A DNA stretch of 64,000 nt from DATNPX01 sp036702975 (GCA_036702975.1 DATNPX010000019.1:1-64000); one strand, 5' to 3'. Numbered from the stretch's first letter, positions 8,212 through 17,600 are shown. Notes: generated by a model from the sequence alone, not told the origin. Numbers and translations: made by a program.

Positions 8212-8226
8212 GGGAGTCCTCCCATG
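8209..8226 (-). promoter_or_regulatory. Palindrome covering ribosome site and start codon
   Basis: CATGGGAG-TC-CTCCCATG is a perfect inverted repeat. On the minus strand its GGGAGG is the Shine-Dalgarno of the 71-aa gene, and its other arm contains CTCCCATG with the ATG. Folding would pair the ribosome site with the start region. The two-base loop means the innermost pair must open. Confidence 0.5.
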
Positions 8227-8241
8227 GTTTTGAACGAAGAT

Positions 8242-8397
8242 TAGCCGAAAATCATCAATGTTCTTAACTTAGGTAGCCAGCCGCTAAAAGATGTGCGAAA
8301 GAAATCAGTTTTGGGATCTGTGGATGCGGGGCGTCCTGATTTTGATGAGATGCTTTCAGCCCTTGAGTTTGAAGTGAAGATTCCAGTACCGGAATAA
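8242..8397 (+). pseudogene. Possible gene remnant without start codon
   Basis: Between 8242 (TAG) and 8397 (TAA) the frame encodes about 50 residues of protein-like composition, ending DFDEMLSALEFEVKIPVPE, but there is no ATG and no ribosome site. It may be the C-terminal part of a lost gene, for example a short antitoxin-like protein, but I cannot assign a family. The rest of the 327-bp gap (8227-8554) shows nothing else. Confidence 0.25.
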
Positions 8398-8554
8398 GAG
8401 AAGGCCTGGATTCAGAGTAATAGTGCGCAGTGCGCAGGAATGTTAAGCCTCGCTCAAAAATGCTTGCCTGATATTACACTCGTGCATTCAGGATTGTAGG
8501 ATGCTGAAACAGCAAAAGGCATGAAGAAGAAATGTTCTGTGTTATGTCGAGGTG

Positions 8555-9298
8555 CTAAGCAAAAATATCAGCGAGGAAATCGTTTGCTGTCCTACGTGCT
8601 CTTTTTGCAGTTACTTCATTGTAAACCGTGCCAAAGCTAGGATTGTTCGCCTCTCTATTCATAAAGGCATGCATTGTTTGTCCGTACGCGTGCAGTTGCC
8701 AATCAACTTTTGCTTTGGTCATTTCTTCTTCGAACTGTTGCACCTGTGCCGGTGGCACCATTGGATCGTCATGTCCATGCAACACCAAAATTTTCGCTTT
8801 GATTTGTTCGTTTGCCAGTTTTTCTGGTGCGCCGAGAAGTCCATGAAAACTAATCGCGCCCTTGATGTCTGCACCGCTGCGTGCCAGGTCTAGAGCGCAA
8901 AGCCCGCCGAAGCAAAATCCGAGGATGGCTATCTTGGATGTATCAACACCCTCGAGTTTCTTGGCGGCTTCCAAACCAGCTTGCAGTCTCTTTCTCAATT
9001 TTGCGCGGTCTTCCACCAGAGGCATCATCATTTTCTGATTCTCGTCGTTATCTTTACCGACGCGAGCATCGCCATAATTGTCTAATGCAACGCCAACGTA
9101 TCCAAGCGATGCCATCAATTTTGCTTCATCGAGCATCGCTTGTCCTCGTCCGTCCCAGGCATGGCTGATCAGTACCACTGGTAATTTGGTCTCTTTGCCC
9201 TCCGGTCTTGCGACAAAGGCTTTAAGTTTCAAGTCACCATCTTGATAAACCAGTTCTTCCGTTTCGATACCTTTTTGCAGAGTTTGATTGTCGGCCAT
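8555..9298 (-). CDS. Dienelactone hydrolase family protein
   Basis: 247 residues of alpha/beta hydrolase fold. The cysteine nucleophile is in GFCFGG (Cys129), the acid in HGHDDPMVPP (~180) and the His in the MHAFMNR motif (~211), the Cys-Asp-His triad of dienelactone hydrolases. The oxyanion strand VVLISHAWDG precedes. Many relatives are general esterases rather than true dienelactone hydrolases. No signal peptide, so cytoplasmic. TGGGAGG precedes the ATG by 7 bases. It stands alone between two gene-poor spacers. Confidence 0.88.
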   Translation of the reverse strand: MADNQTLQKGIETEELVYQDGDLKLKAFVARPEGKETKLPVVLISHAWDGRGQAMLDEAKLMASLGYVGVALDNYGDARVGKDNDENQKMMMPLVEDRAKLRKRLQAGLEAAKKLEGVDTSKIAILGFCFGGLCALDLARSGADIKGAISFHGLLGAPEKLANEQIKAKILVLHGHDDPMVPPAQVQQFEEEMTKAKVDWQLHAYGQTMHAFMNREANNPSFGTVYNEVTAKRARRTANDFLADIFA

Positions 9299-9471
9299 TT
9301 ATAAGCCTCCCACTAAAGTGATTTGCTGCTTGCTAGTCGCAGTTTCTAACGCAGGATCTTCTCCCCTTGACGCGCGATCTTCAAGTTCCAAAGCGGATTT
9401 TGAAGAGAAGTAATTTTGTGATACTCAACTGGAAAGCGTTGGCTCGTCACTTCAGTGAACGTTAGGGCAAG

Positions 9472-9699
9472 CTAATTGTTTTCGGCCGCATGGAGGTATT
9501 CGGTCTCCATGCGCTCTTCGTAACCAACGAAGATGTATGGCACCGGAGAGTCTGTGTGCTCGCACCCGCATTTGAGGCAGTGGATTCTTTTATATACTGG
9601 CCTGTCGTGCAGATTTTCAGCGATCATGTAGAGCGGTAGGTGTGAAGGACCTTCGGTTACGGAGCCATCTAGTGGCCCGCCAAGTAGCGAGATTGTCAT
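9472..9699 (-). CDS. Small conserved-looking hypothetical protein (75 aa)
   Basis: 75 residues starting at the ATG at 9699, which has AGGAGA 7 bases upstream. It begins MTISLLGGPLDG, a GGPxDG signature found in many small phage- and genome-encoded hypothetical proteins. A CLKCGC motif suggests metal binding or redox. It starts 8 bp after the flavodoxin stop, so both are likely co-transcribed and may respond to iron together. No function can be given. Confidence 0.6.
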   Translation of the reverse strand: MTISLLGGPLDGSVTEGPSHLPLYMIAENLHDRPVYKRIHCLKCGCEHTDSPVPYIFVGYEERMETEYLHAAENN

Positions 9700-9707
9700 C
9701 TGTTCTC

Positions 9708-10223
9708 CTATGCAACCTGAGTGCCAAGGGCTGCTCGAATTTGGCCTTCCCATTGTTTGATTCTTTCCTTGGATAACTCTGGCTCGTTTACTTCATCGAC
9801 CACCAGTCCGATGAATTTGCCATTTAGAACGGCTTCTGAATGCTCGAAGTCAAAACCCTCGGTTGGGATTTGTGTGGCGATTATTTCCGCGCCTCGTGAG
9901 ACTAATTTGTCGTACAGGATCTTCATCGCACTGACAAAGTTGTATGAATAGCCAATTTGATCGCCAAGACCGAAGAGTGCAACTTTCTTTCCTGCAAAGT
10001 TGATCCGGTCCAGCTGGGGCAGGAAATCGTTCCAATCGTCGGTAAGTTCGCCGTCTCCCCATGTTGAACCGCCCAGAACCAGAAAGTCGGCTGCTTCCAG
10101 ATCTGCGGCTTTGGCGCCGTAAATGTTCTTGCATTCCTGGACCAAATCCGGCATTTGAGCGTGAATTGCATCGGCCACAAGTGCAGCGGTGCCCGTTTGT
10201 GTTCCGTAAAAAAGTAACCCCAT
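9708..10223 (-). CDS. fldA: Flavodoxin
   Basis: 171 residues, a long-chain flavodoxin. The FMN phosphate loop is YGTQTGTAA near the N-terminus, and the FMN-flanking loops are GGSTWGDGEL and FGLGDQIGYSYNF; the long-chain insertion follows. It carries single electrons and replaces ferredoxin when iron is scarce. The start at 10223 is preferred over an earlier in-frame ATG at 10247 because TTTTGGAGGAATC fits it. Upstream lie inverted repeats like Fur boxes (10266-10401), which would explain iron control. Confidence 0.92.
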   Translation of the reverse strand: MGLLFYGTQTGTAALVADAIHAQMPDLVQECKNIYGAKAADLEAADFLVLGGSTWGDGELTDDWNDFLPQLDRINFAGKKVALFGLGDQIGYSYNFVSAMKILYDKLVSRGAEIIATQIPTEGFDFEHSEAVLNGKFIGLVVDEVNEPELSKERIKQWEGQIRAALGTQVA

Positions 10224-10265
10224 GATTCCTCCAAAATTTTTTGCCAAAGACGGAGGAATTATTGC

Positions 10266-10401
10266 GAATAACTCTCAATAAGATCAAGGTGTAATAAATG
10301 AGTTTTTGATTAGAAATCCTCATGTTGCTGAAATAGCACTGCTTTGAATTAAAGAGAATTGAATAATTCTCAATAAAATGGAAGTTAGAAGAACTAGTTC
10401 T
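10266..10401 (-). promoter_or_regulatory. Cluster of Fur-box-like inverted repeats upstream of flavodoxin
   Basis: Read on the minus strand, TTATTGAGA[A/G]TTATTC occurs twice (10266-10281 and 10361-10376), the second being part of the perfect inverted repeat GAGAATT-GAAT-AATTCTC (10354-10371). A third palindrome, AGAACTAGTTCT, is at 10390-10401. TTGAGAAtxATTC is close to known Fur-box forms in several Gram-negative groups, and flavodoxin is a classic Fur target. Regulator assignment is inferred. Confidence 0.55.
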
Positions 10402-10425
10402 CAACAACTTCTGGCGGCGGTTGAC

Positions 10426-13173
10426 TTAAGCGGCCTTACCTTTTTTGCCTTTTTTGTCTGTTTTGCCAGTATCTGCGGAGATTTTTCTTCGCGAAAGTGC
10501 CTGAACCCGCCTGCGAAGGGCGTTAGCAATCTTATTGGGTGCTGTATCTCCGTCGCCCTCGTCCAAAAGCTGTTCCGGCAAAACTGGTTCTCCGAAGATG
10601 ACTGTGATTTCTTGTTCGAGGTGAGGGAACCACTTGCCCGGTGCTAATGCTTGGCGGGTTCCGTTCAAATAGACCGGCACCACCGGCACCTTCGAGTCTT
10701 CCAAAATCATGCCTATTCCTGATTTGAATTTGAGAAGTCTCCCGTCGAGCGTACGTTCTCCCTCGGGAAACCAGATTAGGCTCCTTCCTTTTTTGAGGAC
10801 ACTGGCTCCCATAGCCAAACTTGAAAGGAGCGATTTTTCCGCTTCAATCGGGAAAGCAAAAGATAGTCTGCTTAGATAAGATGAAAACCAATCATGGAAG
10901 GCTATACCAGCCCAACCTGCAGTTTGTGTGTTTTTCATGCGTTTCATCGGCAATACTGATACAAGTGCGAAAACATCCAGATAGCTGGCATGGTTTGGAA
11001 TGAATACGACTTGACCGTCGGGCACTTTATCTAATCCGGATGTATGCATGCGAAACAGCCCGTGCATCAGACATAAGTTGATGAAATACAAAATATGAGA
11101 GAACATCAGTTCGACTTTGCTGAGTGGTGCCAGCCAGCGCTTGTCTTTCTTGTCCAAATACTCTTCCGGCTTTTGTACCGGTGAACCCAACCGCCGTTGC
11201 CCGGACTGGCTTGCTGCGCTGACTTCGCTCAAAAGATCGCGGACGGTACTGATCTTTCCAATCGACTCTTGAGTCAGCTCGACACCGGTCTGCTGCAGAA
11301 GCTCCATGGTCAAATTCATCCACTCCATAGAATCTACGTTCAGATCTAGCTGGATATTAGTGTCTGGCGATATATATTGGTCGGGAAACCGTTTTGCTAG
11401 CCACTCCCAAGCTTGAGTGGTGGCGGCGTTTTCCATCAGCGCACGATCTTCGGCAGAAAACTGTTCGAGCGGCATGGTGCCAGGAGCTTTCTTCTTACCC
11501 GAGGCTTCTTCTGATTTCGCCTCGTCGAATTTCTCCTCCAGTTCATGTCGCTTCAGCTTTCCAAGATTTGTTCGGGGCAGCGGTTGATTTGTAATTGCGA
11601 AATCAGAAATACGCATATAAGATGGCAGGCTCGTGGACTTGCTCGAGAGTTCATCGCCGATTACTTTCTTCAAATCACCCTTGCCACCCGATTTGGGATT
11701 TGGAACTACTAAAGCTACCAACTTGTGATCTTTCTGTAAGAGGGCAATCTCTTTGATAGGACCTTCGCCCATCAATTTCTCCTCTATGTGGTCCGGTTGA
11801 AACTTCTTGCCGCCCTCCATAACCATGAGTGTCGCAACGCGCCCGGTCACATGCAGATTGTTGCCATTCAAGTAACCGAGGTCGCCAGTTTTAAACCAGC
11901 CGTCATCGGTAAACGTTTCGTTTGTTTTCTCTTCTAGATTTAGATAGCCTGAGAAAATATTCTTGCCCTTCGCCTGAATTTCGCCTTCGTTAGGATTCGC
12001 TCGCTCTTCCGTATTGTCTTTGTTTTCAGTTTTTGCGATACGCACATCATCGCCAGGGATTGGCGTGCCGACGCTGTCTAAATCTCTATTGTCGGGACCT
12101 CTAAGGGTTATGAGCGGCGCCGTTTCTGTCAGTCCGTAGCCAACGGCAATCTCCCAGCCCAGCGCTTTCAACTTGCGAGTCATATCCCCATCAAGTGGAG
12201 CGCCACCACATAGGAATAACCGTAATGTTGGTGCAAGTTCGCGTTTTACTTGGCGAAATAAAAGTTTTCCAAGCGGCAGAAATAGGAACTGTTCGCTAAA
12301 TTCACAAAGCGCAATGAGCGCGTCGAAAGCTTTTCCGAGTTTAGCGCGTGCTTTTTTCTCTATTCCTGAGTAGAGTGCACGCAGCAGCCGTGGTACTGCA
12401 AGCAGTGCTGTTGCTTTACCTTCTTTCATTGCTCGCATCATTTCAGGGCCTGTGATCGATCGAGGCAGGATCATAGTCATTCCCAGCGTTAAGCAACTGA
12501 ATACCCCGATATTGAGGGGATATACGTGGAAGAGTGGAAGTGGCATAAGCATTCGGTCTTTGCCCGATATGAATTCCAACTTTTGCACCACAACGTTCAT
12601 CTGCATCATGATGTTCGCGTTCGTGAGCGGGACACCTTTGGGCATACCCGTGGTTCCTGATGTATAAAATAAAATCGCCACGTCATCCTCTTGCGCTTCT
12701 GACGCCTTGAGTTGACTTCTTGATAGAAGCGCGCGAACACTGCGGGCATTAGACTCGTCATCGAGACGTATTATTTTCAAATGGCGTCTTGGAAGTAGTC
12801 GCCTGATTTTCTCGGCACCTTTTTCGTCTGTGGCATACCAGTGAGTCACGCTGTCTTCGAATATGTGTGAAAGGGCTTCGTCTAGATGCTGCGGATCTGT
12901 CGGTACCGCAATACCGCCCGCATAAATCACGGCTAAACAAGTGGTGATCCATTCTGGCGAATTGGGAGCAAGGAGCACCACGCGATCACCTTTCTGGAGC
13001 CCATCGTCGAGAAGCCCTTGAGCAAGCCGGCGTACCTGTCTCAGCAGCTTGGAATACGGAAGATGCGTAGGTTTGTCGGCAGCAAAATCGACTATTCCTG
13101 CCGTTTCCGGGTGCCTCTCGAGACCGTCGATAAGATCGGCAATTGTTTTGAAAGTAGCAGTATTGTCATCCAT
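10426..13173 (-). CDS. Multidomain acyl-activating enzyme: AMP-binding / acyl carrier / PlsC acyltransferase
   Basis: 915 residues from the ATG at 13173 (10 bp past the upstream stop). Order: adenylate-forming domain (~10-545; P-loop-like YTSGTTGMPKG ~170, GYGLTETAP, GDLGYL), acyl carrier-like segment (~610-660; the phosphopantetheine Ser is in NVDSMEW), then a glycerol-phosphate acyltransferase domain (~695-890; NHASYLD, a variant of HX4D with the His and Asp, and FPEGERT). It should activate a fatty acid, hold it on the carrier and transfer it to a lysolipid. The domain order is the reverse of E. coli Aas. It forms an operon with the patatin gene before it, pointing to phospholipid turnover. 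Confidence 0.85.
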   Translation of the reverse strand: MDDNTATFKTIADLIDGLERHPETAGIVDFAADKPTHLPYSKLLRQVRRLAQGLLDDGLQKGDRVVLLAPNSPEWITTCLAVIYAGGIAVPTDPQHLDEALSHIFEDSVTHWYATDEKGAEKIRRLLPRRHLKIIRLDDESNARSVRALLSRSQLKASEAQEDDVAILFYTSGTTGMPKGVPLTNANIMMQMNVVVQKLEFISGKDRMLMPLPLFHVYPLNIGVFSCLTLGMTMILPRSITGPEMMRAMKEGKATALLAVPRLLRALYSGIEKKARAKLGKAFDALIALCEFSEQFLFLPLGKLLFRQVKRELAPTLRLFLCGGAPLDGDMTRKLKALGWEIAVGYGLTETAPLITLRGPDNRDLDSVGTPIPGDDVRIAKTENKDNTEERANPNEGEIQAKGKNIFSGYLNLEEKTNETFTDDGWFKTGDLGYLNGNNLHVTGRVATLMVMEGGKKFQPDHIEEKLMGEGPIKEIALLQKDHKLVALVVPNPKSGGKGDLKKVIGDELSSKSTSLPSYMRISDFAITNQPLPRTNLGKLKRHELEEKFDEAKSEEASGKKKAPGTMPLEQFSAEDRALMENAATTQAWEWLAKRFPDQYISPDTNIQLDLNVDSMEWMNLTMELLQQTGVELTQESIGKISTVRDLLSEVSAASQSGQRRLGSPVQKPEEYLDKKDKRWLAPLSKVELMFSHILYFINLCLMHGLFRMHTSGLDKVPDGQVVFIPNHASYLDVFALVSVLPMKRMKNTQTAGWAGIAFHDWFSSYLSRLSFAFPIEAEKSLLSSLAMGASVLKKGRSLIWFPEGERTLDGRLLKFKSGIGMILEDSKVPVVPVYLNGTRQALAPGKWFPHLEQEITVIFGEPVLPEQLLDEGDGDTAPNKIANALRRRVQALSRRKISADTGKTDKKGKKGKAA

Positions 13174-13183
13174 GGTATCGCTC

Positions 13184-14284
13184 TCACTTTGTCGACGAAG
13201 TCGATGAAATTCTTCGTGCGGCACTATATGATGCCAATCTGTCGCCTGCTTTTGCCAGAGCCTCATCTGCCGCAGACTCTCCTGCGGCGATTCCGTCGAG
13301 TAATTTTGCTCGCGACTTTGTCATCATCGGGATTTTATCTGTGTTTGGATAAATTACGACATCTGATTTTCTGGCTTCCTTGAAGTCGGCGTCGGCTAAC
13401 ATGATGTCTGTTGTCCTGGCGACAACGCCTTTTATTGAATTGAAGTTTTTGTTGGATTCAGGCTTGATTGGTTTATCGCAAACAACTGCCACCACTATAT
13501 CGGCGCCGAGTCTGCGTGCGGCCTTCGTGGGCAAATTGGCGCGCAAGCCCCCATCGACGAAAAGGTTGCCGTCGATAAGAACTGGTCGCAACGCTCCGGG
13601 CAGCGTGCTGCTGGCTTGAACAGCTTTTGGTAAATTGCCAGCTGTCAGAACTGATGTGACACCAGATGTGATATCTGTGGCAACGGCTGCGAAGCGGATT
13701 TTCAATTTGTCAAAACTCGCAGGCAAATAACGAGCCATGAAACGCCCGAACTTGTCACCGGTTGTAATACCAGCGCCGGGATAGCCTTTGCATCGCCAGA
13801 CTACTTTTCTAATGGGCAGAGCTAGTGTGTCCAAAAGAATGATCGAGTTTTCGGCATTTTGAATTTTGCCTTTTAGAAATAGCTCCTCAATTTGATCTGG
13901 TGTATAGCCGGCGCAGTAGAGCGAGCCTATGGTGGCGCCCATGCTAGTGCCTACGATGTAGTCGATTGGAACGTGGTGCTTCTCTAAACTTCTCAGGACA
14001 CCGATTTGGGCTATGGATTTGCAGGCTCCGCCGCCAAGTGCTAATACTACTCTTGGGTGTGAGCTGTCCGTTTTACCTCGAGGTGCGCCTTTGAGAATCT
14101 TCGTTGGTGGAGATAGAAGTTCAAGGGGGCATGAGCCTGCACACCGGTTTTGACCCTGATTCTGAACTTGAACTTGATCTTGAGCTTCATTTGCGACGCT
14201 CAGTGGGCTTCGCAAGAAGCTGATCATGGAGCTAATTATTAAAGCCGTAAAAATCAAGCGCCGTTTTCGACTCTTGTAGTGCAT
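13184..14284 (-). CDS. Exported patatin-like phospholipase
   Basis: 366 residues from the ATG at 14284, with AGGTGA 9 bases upstream; a GTG at 14296 is less likely. An N-terminal hydrophobic segment is followed by a Gln-Val/Gln-Asn repeat linker. Patatin motifs: GGGACKS (oxyanion loop, the usual Arg-Gly replaced by Lys-Ser), GTSMG nucleophile elbow and DGGLRANLP. It is a paralog of the protein at 5206, with the same catalytic core. Directly upstream of the acyl-activating/acyltransferase gene in one operon; deacylation and reacylation may be coupled. Confidence 0.85.
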   Translation of the reverse strand: MHYKSRKRRLIFTALIISSMISFLRSPLSVANEAQDQVQVQNQGQNRCAGSCPLELLSPPTKILKGAPRGKTDSSHPRVVLALGGGACKSIAQIGVLRSLEKHHVPIDYIVGTSMGATIGSLYCAGYTPDQIEELFLKGKIQNAENSIILLDTLALPIRKVVWRCKGYPGAGITTGDKFGRFMARYLPASFDKLKIRFAAVATDITSGVTSVLTAGNLPKAVQASSTLPGALRPVLIDGNLFVDGGLRANLPTKAARRLGADIVVAVVCDKPIKPESNKNFNSIKGVVARTTDIMLADADFKEARKSDVVIYPNTDKIPMMTKSRAKLLDGIAAGESAADEALAKAGDRLASYSAARRISSTSSTK

Positions 14285-14394
14285 AGCTAGAGTCACCTGA
14301 AACTGATACTGTTTCGGTTAAAGACTACATTGCTTGTAGCTTAGTTCCGCTTGCCTCTGAGAAGACCGTAAGCTCAATGAGCTAAATGTCGCGA

Positions 14395-15084
14395 CTAAAA
14401 CAAACGAATTTTGTCGAAGGTTACTTTGATCGTTCCATCGGAAATCCGGTTTGCCAACCATCTCGGATAGCTTGCTATTTCCATACCCTCATAGACTGGT
14501 AAACCTGTCTCGCCAAATTTCTCAAGAACAATGAGGAGTGCCTGTTCTATGTATTCGAACACCCCATAAGCTTCGAATCCGATCGTCCACCAGATCTTAT
14601 CGACGCCAATGTCTATTCGCGTGAGTTCAACATCGCAGCCCACTGTTGGCATCACTAAATCTATTGGAAGCTGTTTCTCGTTCAACGCCATCTCGGTCGC
14701 CTCCATTGTGCTCATGTCGAATCGACGCATCCAGCGGTGCTTTTTCAAATCAACTGGCGTGCACTCATCAGTAGGTTTTAGAAGATCGGTTCGCAGCTTC
14801 GACCACAATTCGATCGCTGCGTCGAATGGGTCCGACAACTCCAATCCATCGCCGAGATAGCTTTTAATTTCGACAAAGCGATGATTCTTTTTCTCATCAG
14901 CATCACGCACCTTGATGCCTAATTCGGCATTGGGTTCAGCTTGCAGATAGTAGATGTCGCGCCGGAAGACACTGTTTCCAACTTCTGTGCCATGAAGACT
15001 CTTGTTGTTAAACCACTCTTGCACGCCTGCCGCAGCTGTTAGCGTCGCAGGCCAGAACCAACGTATTTCGGCAGTTGTCTGCAC
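14395..15084 (-). CDS. Hypothetical protein, possible CYTH-like fold (229 aa)
   Basis: 229 residues, GTG start with GAGGAG 6 bases upstream. No signal peptide or membrane segment. Scattered Glu/Lys/Arg in beta strands (AEIRWFW at the start, NHRFVEIKSYLG, DVELTRIDIG) recall CYTH triphosphate-tunnel proteins, but the ExExK pattern is not clear, so the match is weak. Not in an evident operon. Unknown function. Confidence 0.6.
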   Translation of the reverse strand: MQTTAEIRWFWPATLTAAAGVQEWFNNKSLHGTEVGNSVFRRDIYYLQAEPNAELGIKVRDADEKKNHRFVEIKSYLGDGLELSDPFDAAIELWSKLRTDLLKPTDECTPVDLKKHRWMRRFDMSTMEATEMALNEKQLPIDLVMPTVGCDVELTRIDIGVDKIWWTIGFEAYGVFEYIEQALLIVLEKFGETGLPVYEGMEIASYPRWLANRISDGTIKVTFDKIRLF

Positions 15085-15355
15085 GTCAAACTCCTCAGCT
15101 AGCCGTCACTTTTTTGATTCACCTATTTTAGGCGCTAAGTGACTTGCTTTCCAGTCCCTGGGACAGATTTATCGCTCGAAATAGGCGCAAATCACGTGGC
15201 AGATCACGCTTTGCCATAAGTTTTGACGCAATTTCCATTACGATCCCCATTTCGCCCTGTTTCGCGTGCTCGGGTAAGCTCACGAGCATGGTTTTGCGGG
15301 AAGTTATCACATTTGGTAATATTGAGCGTGGGCTTGTGGGTGAGTTTGGAGCGAC

Positions 15356-16150
15356 ATGACCCAATCAACACCGTGGGAGTTGGTGCGAGGACAGCCATAC
15401 ATTGACGATGGTCAATTGCGGTCTGCGATAGAAGGGACTGTGCTAAACGAAGGCTCTCTGGACTTTCGTACACGATTGTTGATTCGTGATTCCGTTCACG
15501 CCTTGAGATCTTTCCAGGGGCGAGAATTTGATCTGTGGTTGGCTGCCAGTCCCGCGAAGAATAAAATTGAGAAGATACTGAGTGAAAAATTCGACGAACC
15601 TGGTTACCCGACGATTAGGAAAAGATTAGTGTCGCGAATTCCACGGAGCCAAATCGAACAGATTTTTGAACTTCTCGGTAAGAACATTCGCCACAAGATT
15701 GATGTATACATCGCCGGTTCCGTTCCGTCGTTGCTCTCTGGTTCGTCGGTGCGCCCTACTGATGACATAGATTTTGTTGATGAAGTGCCAGCTGAAATTA
15801 GAGAGCAGAGAAAAGTTCTCGAGCGAATTGAGGAAAAATACGGATTTACGTTGGGTCACGTCCAATCTCACTTTTTACCGAAGAATTGGCGTCAGCGATG
15901 CACGTCTATGGGAGTGTTTGCCGGCCTGAGAGTTTTTCTTGTTGACGAATATGACGTCTTTGTTAGTAAGTTGGCAAGTCGAAAGGAAAAGCATTTGGAC
16001 GACCTTCGAGTGTTGGCTGAAAAGTTAGATAAAGAGCGCGCGAGAAACTTGCTTCTGACCGATGGTGCGACTTTTCTGGAAAATTCTGTTGACGGTTCCG
16101 TCATAAGAGAGAATTGGCGTTTTCTATATCGAGAAGACTTGCAGGCTTGA
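15356..16150 (+). CDS. Nucleotidyltransferase-like protein (DUF6036-type)
   Basis: 264 residues. The middle section has the pattern of a nucleotidyltransferase fold: helix, then VYIAGSVPSLLSGSSVRPTDDIDFVDE with the short G-S and D-D-I-D (metal Asp) motifs, then KLASRKEKHLDDLR, a layout shared by DUF6036/AbiEii-like proteins. Such proteins include toxin-type nucleotidyltransferases, but no partner antitoxin is found next to it. GGAG lies 4 bases before the ATG. Function remains uncertain. Confidence 0.65.
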   Translation: MTQSTPWELVRGQPYIDDGQLRSAIEGTVLNEGSLDFRTRLLIRDSVHALRSFQGREFDLWLAASPAKNKIEKILSEKFDEPGYPTIRKRLVSRIPRSQIEQIFELLGKNIRHKIDVYIAGSVPSLLSGSSVRPTDDIDFVDEVPAEIREQRKVLERIEEKYGFTLGHVQSHFLPKNWRQRCTSMGVFAGLRVFLVDEYDVFVSKLASRKEKHLDDLRVLAEKLDKERARNLLLTDGATFLENSVDGSVIRENWRFLYREDLQA

Positions 16151-16195
16151 GCTCGTTCGGACCCTCGTTTGTTGAGCATATAGTGCCTTGCGACT

Positions 16196-16921
16196 TCACA
16201 AGAGTTCTCTCAAAGCTTTGGCATTTCTAACCGCATGTCCTTTAGCATCATTGTTGAAGTATACGAAGACTTTATCTACATGAGCGGAGAGCGTTTGGAT
16301 CTTCATTGCTTCGTGTTTAAGTTGAGCCGCCGTATAGTTTGGTGCATCGTGTGGGGTGCGTCCGTGATATCGGAAATAAGTGAAGTCGGCTGTGAGTCGA
16401 TCATGACGCTCGAGCTTGTATGAATCTGCAATGCATAGTGCGGCATCGTATTTTTCAAGCAAACTATAGACTGTACTGTCGTGCCAAGACTCATCTCGAA
16501 ACTCGATGACCCATCTCACGCCTTCGATCATCCGGGCAGATGCAAGAAATTTTTCCAATCGCTGCAGATTTTTATGCCATCTTGGGGGAAGCTGAACAAG
16601 TATCGGGCCTAGCTTCGATTCCAAATGACTTGCCGAGTTGTAGATGTTTTCCAATGCTGCTTCTGACTCTTTCAATCTTTTGATGTGAGTCAGGTATCGA
16701 CTCGCTTTTACGGCAAAAGTGAATTCCTCCGGAACTTGCGCGGCCCAATTCGAAAAAGTTTTTGGTGACGGCAGCTTATAAAACGAGTTATTGATTTCTA
16801 CAGTACAAAACTCTCGGGCGTAGTAGTGTAGCTCATCGGCGGACCTCAATCCGTCTGGATAGAAATCGCGCTCCCAGCTCTTATACATCCAACCGGACGT
16901 ACCAATCAATATCTTATTCAT
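16196..16921 (-). CDS. DUF72 family TIM-barrel protein
   Basis: 241 residues from the ATG at 16921 (MNKILIGTSGWMYKSWERDF), the standard opening of DUF72/YecE proteins. Further family signatures are present: the EINNSFYKLP motif, FAVKASRYLTHIKRL, VQLPPRWHKNL, VIEFRDESWH, and the closing VFVYFNNDAKGHAVRNA. The fold is a TIM barrel; activity is unknown in the literature. The frame is open 63 codons upstream of this start, but the family begins here. Confidence 0.9.
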   Translation of the reverse strand: MNKILIGTSGWMYKSWERDFYPDGLRSADELHYYAREFCTVEINNSFYKLPSPKTFSNWAAQVPEEFTFAVKASRYLTHIKRLKESEAALENIYNSASHLESKLGPILVQLPPRWHKNLQRLEKFLASARMIEGVRWVIEFRDESWHDSTVYSLLEKYDAALCIADSYKLERHDRLTADFTYFRYHGRTPHDAPNYTAAQLKHEAMKIQTLSAHVDKVFVYFNNDAKGHAVRNAKALRELL

Positions 16922-17264
16922 TTCCGATGTCGCCTGTGATTGATCTGAGACTTTTTCGAGAAAGCTGTAGATTTGTTGACAGGAACGTGAACCGTTTGTT
17001 TCCCGTTCTTTCGGCAATTGTCGGGAGCCGCGAGTTAGTTCTCGTTCAGCTTCGTTCACGTAGCCGCGAAGCGCTCTGCTAACTTGCCGGCTTCTTATTG
17101 CGAAGGGCAAACTTGCTCTGTCTGTGCTTGGGAACGACCTGGTACCGTATCAGTCATACATTCATTGCGCGACCGCTTGTTTTATTGGATTTATTTAGCT
17201 AATTCGAGCAATTGAAGTCTGAGAAATTAGGTCAAGCACATACGCTGTAAAAGGAGATGCCACC

Positions 17265-17600
17265 ATGACAGATACCACAATAAAGAAAATCGATAGCAGT
17301 TTTTCTCCCAAAGGCCATAAAGGACAAAAGTATCTCGTTAGCGGAAAAAGCCTTTCAATGCGTTTGTGGGAGTCAGAAAAAGTCGGCGAAAAAGAAAGCA
17401 CCACGCGCGACTATGAGACGGTTGGTTACGTCATCGCCGGCAAAGCCGAGCTCAATGTTGCAGGGCAAATCGTAAGCTTAGCACCGGGAGATTCGTGGCT
17501 GGTACCTGCAGGTGCAACCCATTCGTACCGAATACTTCAAGCGTTTACGGCTATCGAGGCAACTTCGCCGCCGGCGGAAGTGCATGGACGTGATGACTAG
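17265..17600 (+). CDS. Small cupin-domain protein
   Basis: 111 residues with a single cupin barrel: TVGYVIAGKAELNVAGQ is motif 1 and GDSWLVPAGATHSYRIL is motif 2 (His in ATHSY). Motif 1 lacks the usual two histidines, so metal binding is uncertain. Such proteins are often sugar- or antioxidant-related, but substrate is unknown. AAAAGGAGATGCCACC fits the ATG. Stands alone before the hypothetical at 17673. Confidence 0.8.
   Translation: MTDTTIKKIDSSFSPKGHKGQKYLVSGKSLSMRLWESEKVGEKESTTRDYETVGYVIAGKAELNVAGQIVSLAPGDSWLVPAGATHSYRILQAFTAIEATSPPAEVHGRDD

Noticed and set aside
15128..15364. Minus frame antisense to the start of the nucleotidyltransferase-like gene, and plus frame 15144-15359
   Set aside because: Neither has a ribosome site; the minus one is protein-like but would need a TTG or an unsupported ATG, and the gap is also explained as a promoter.
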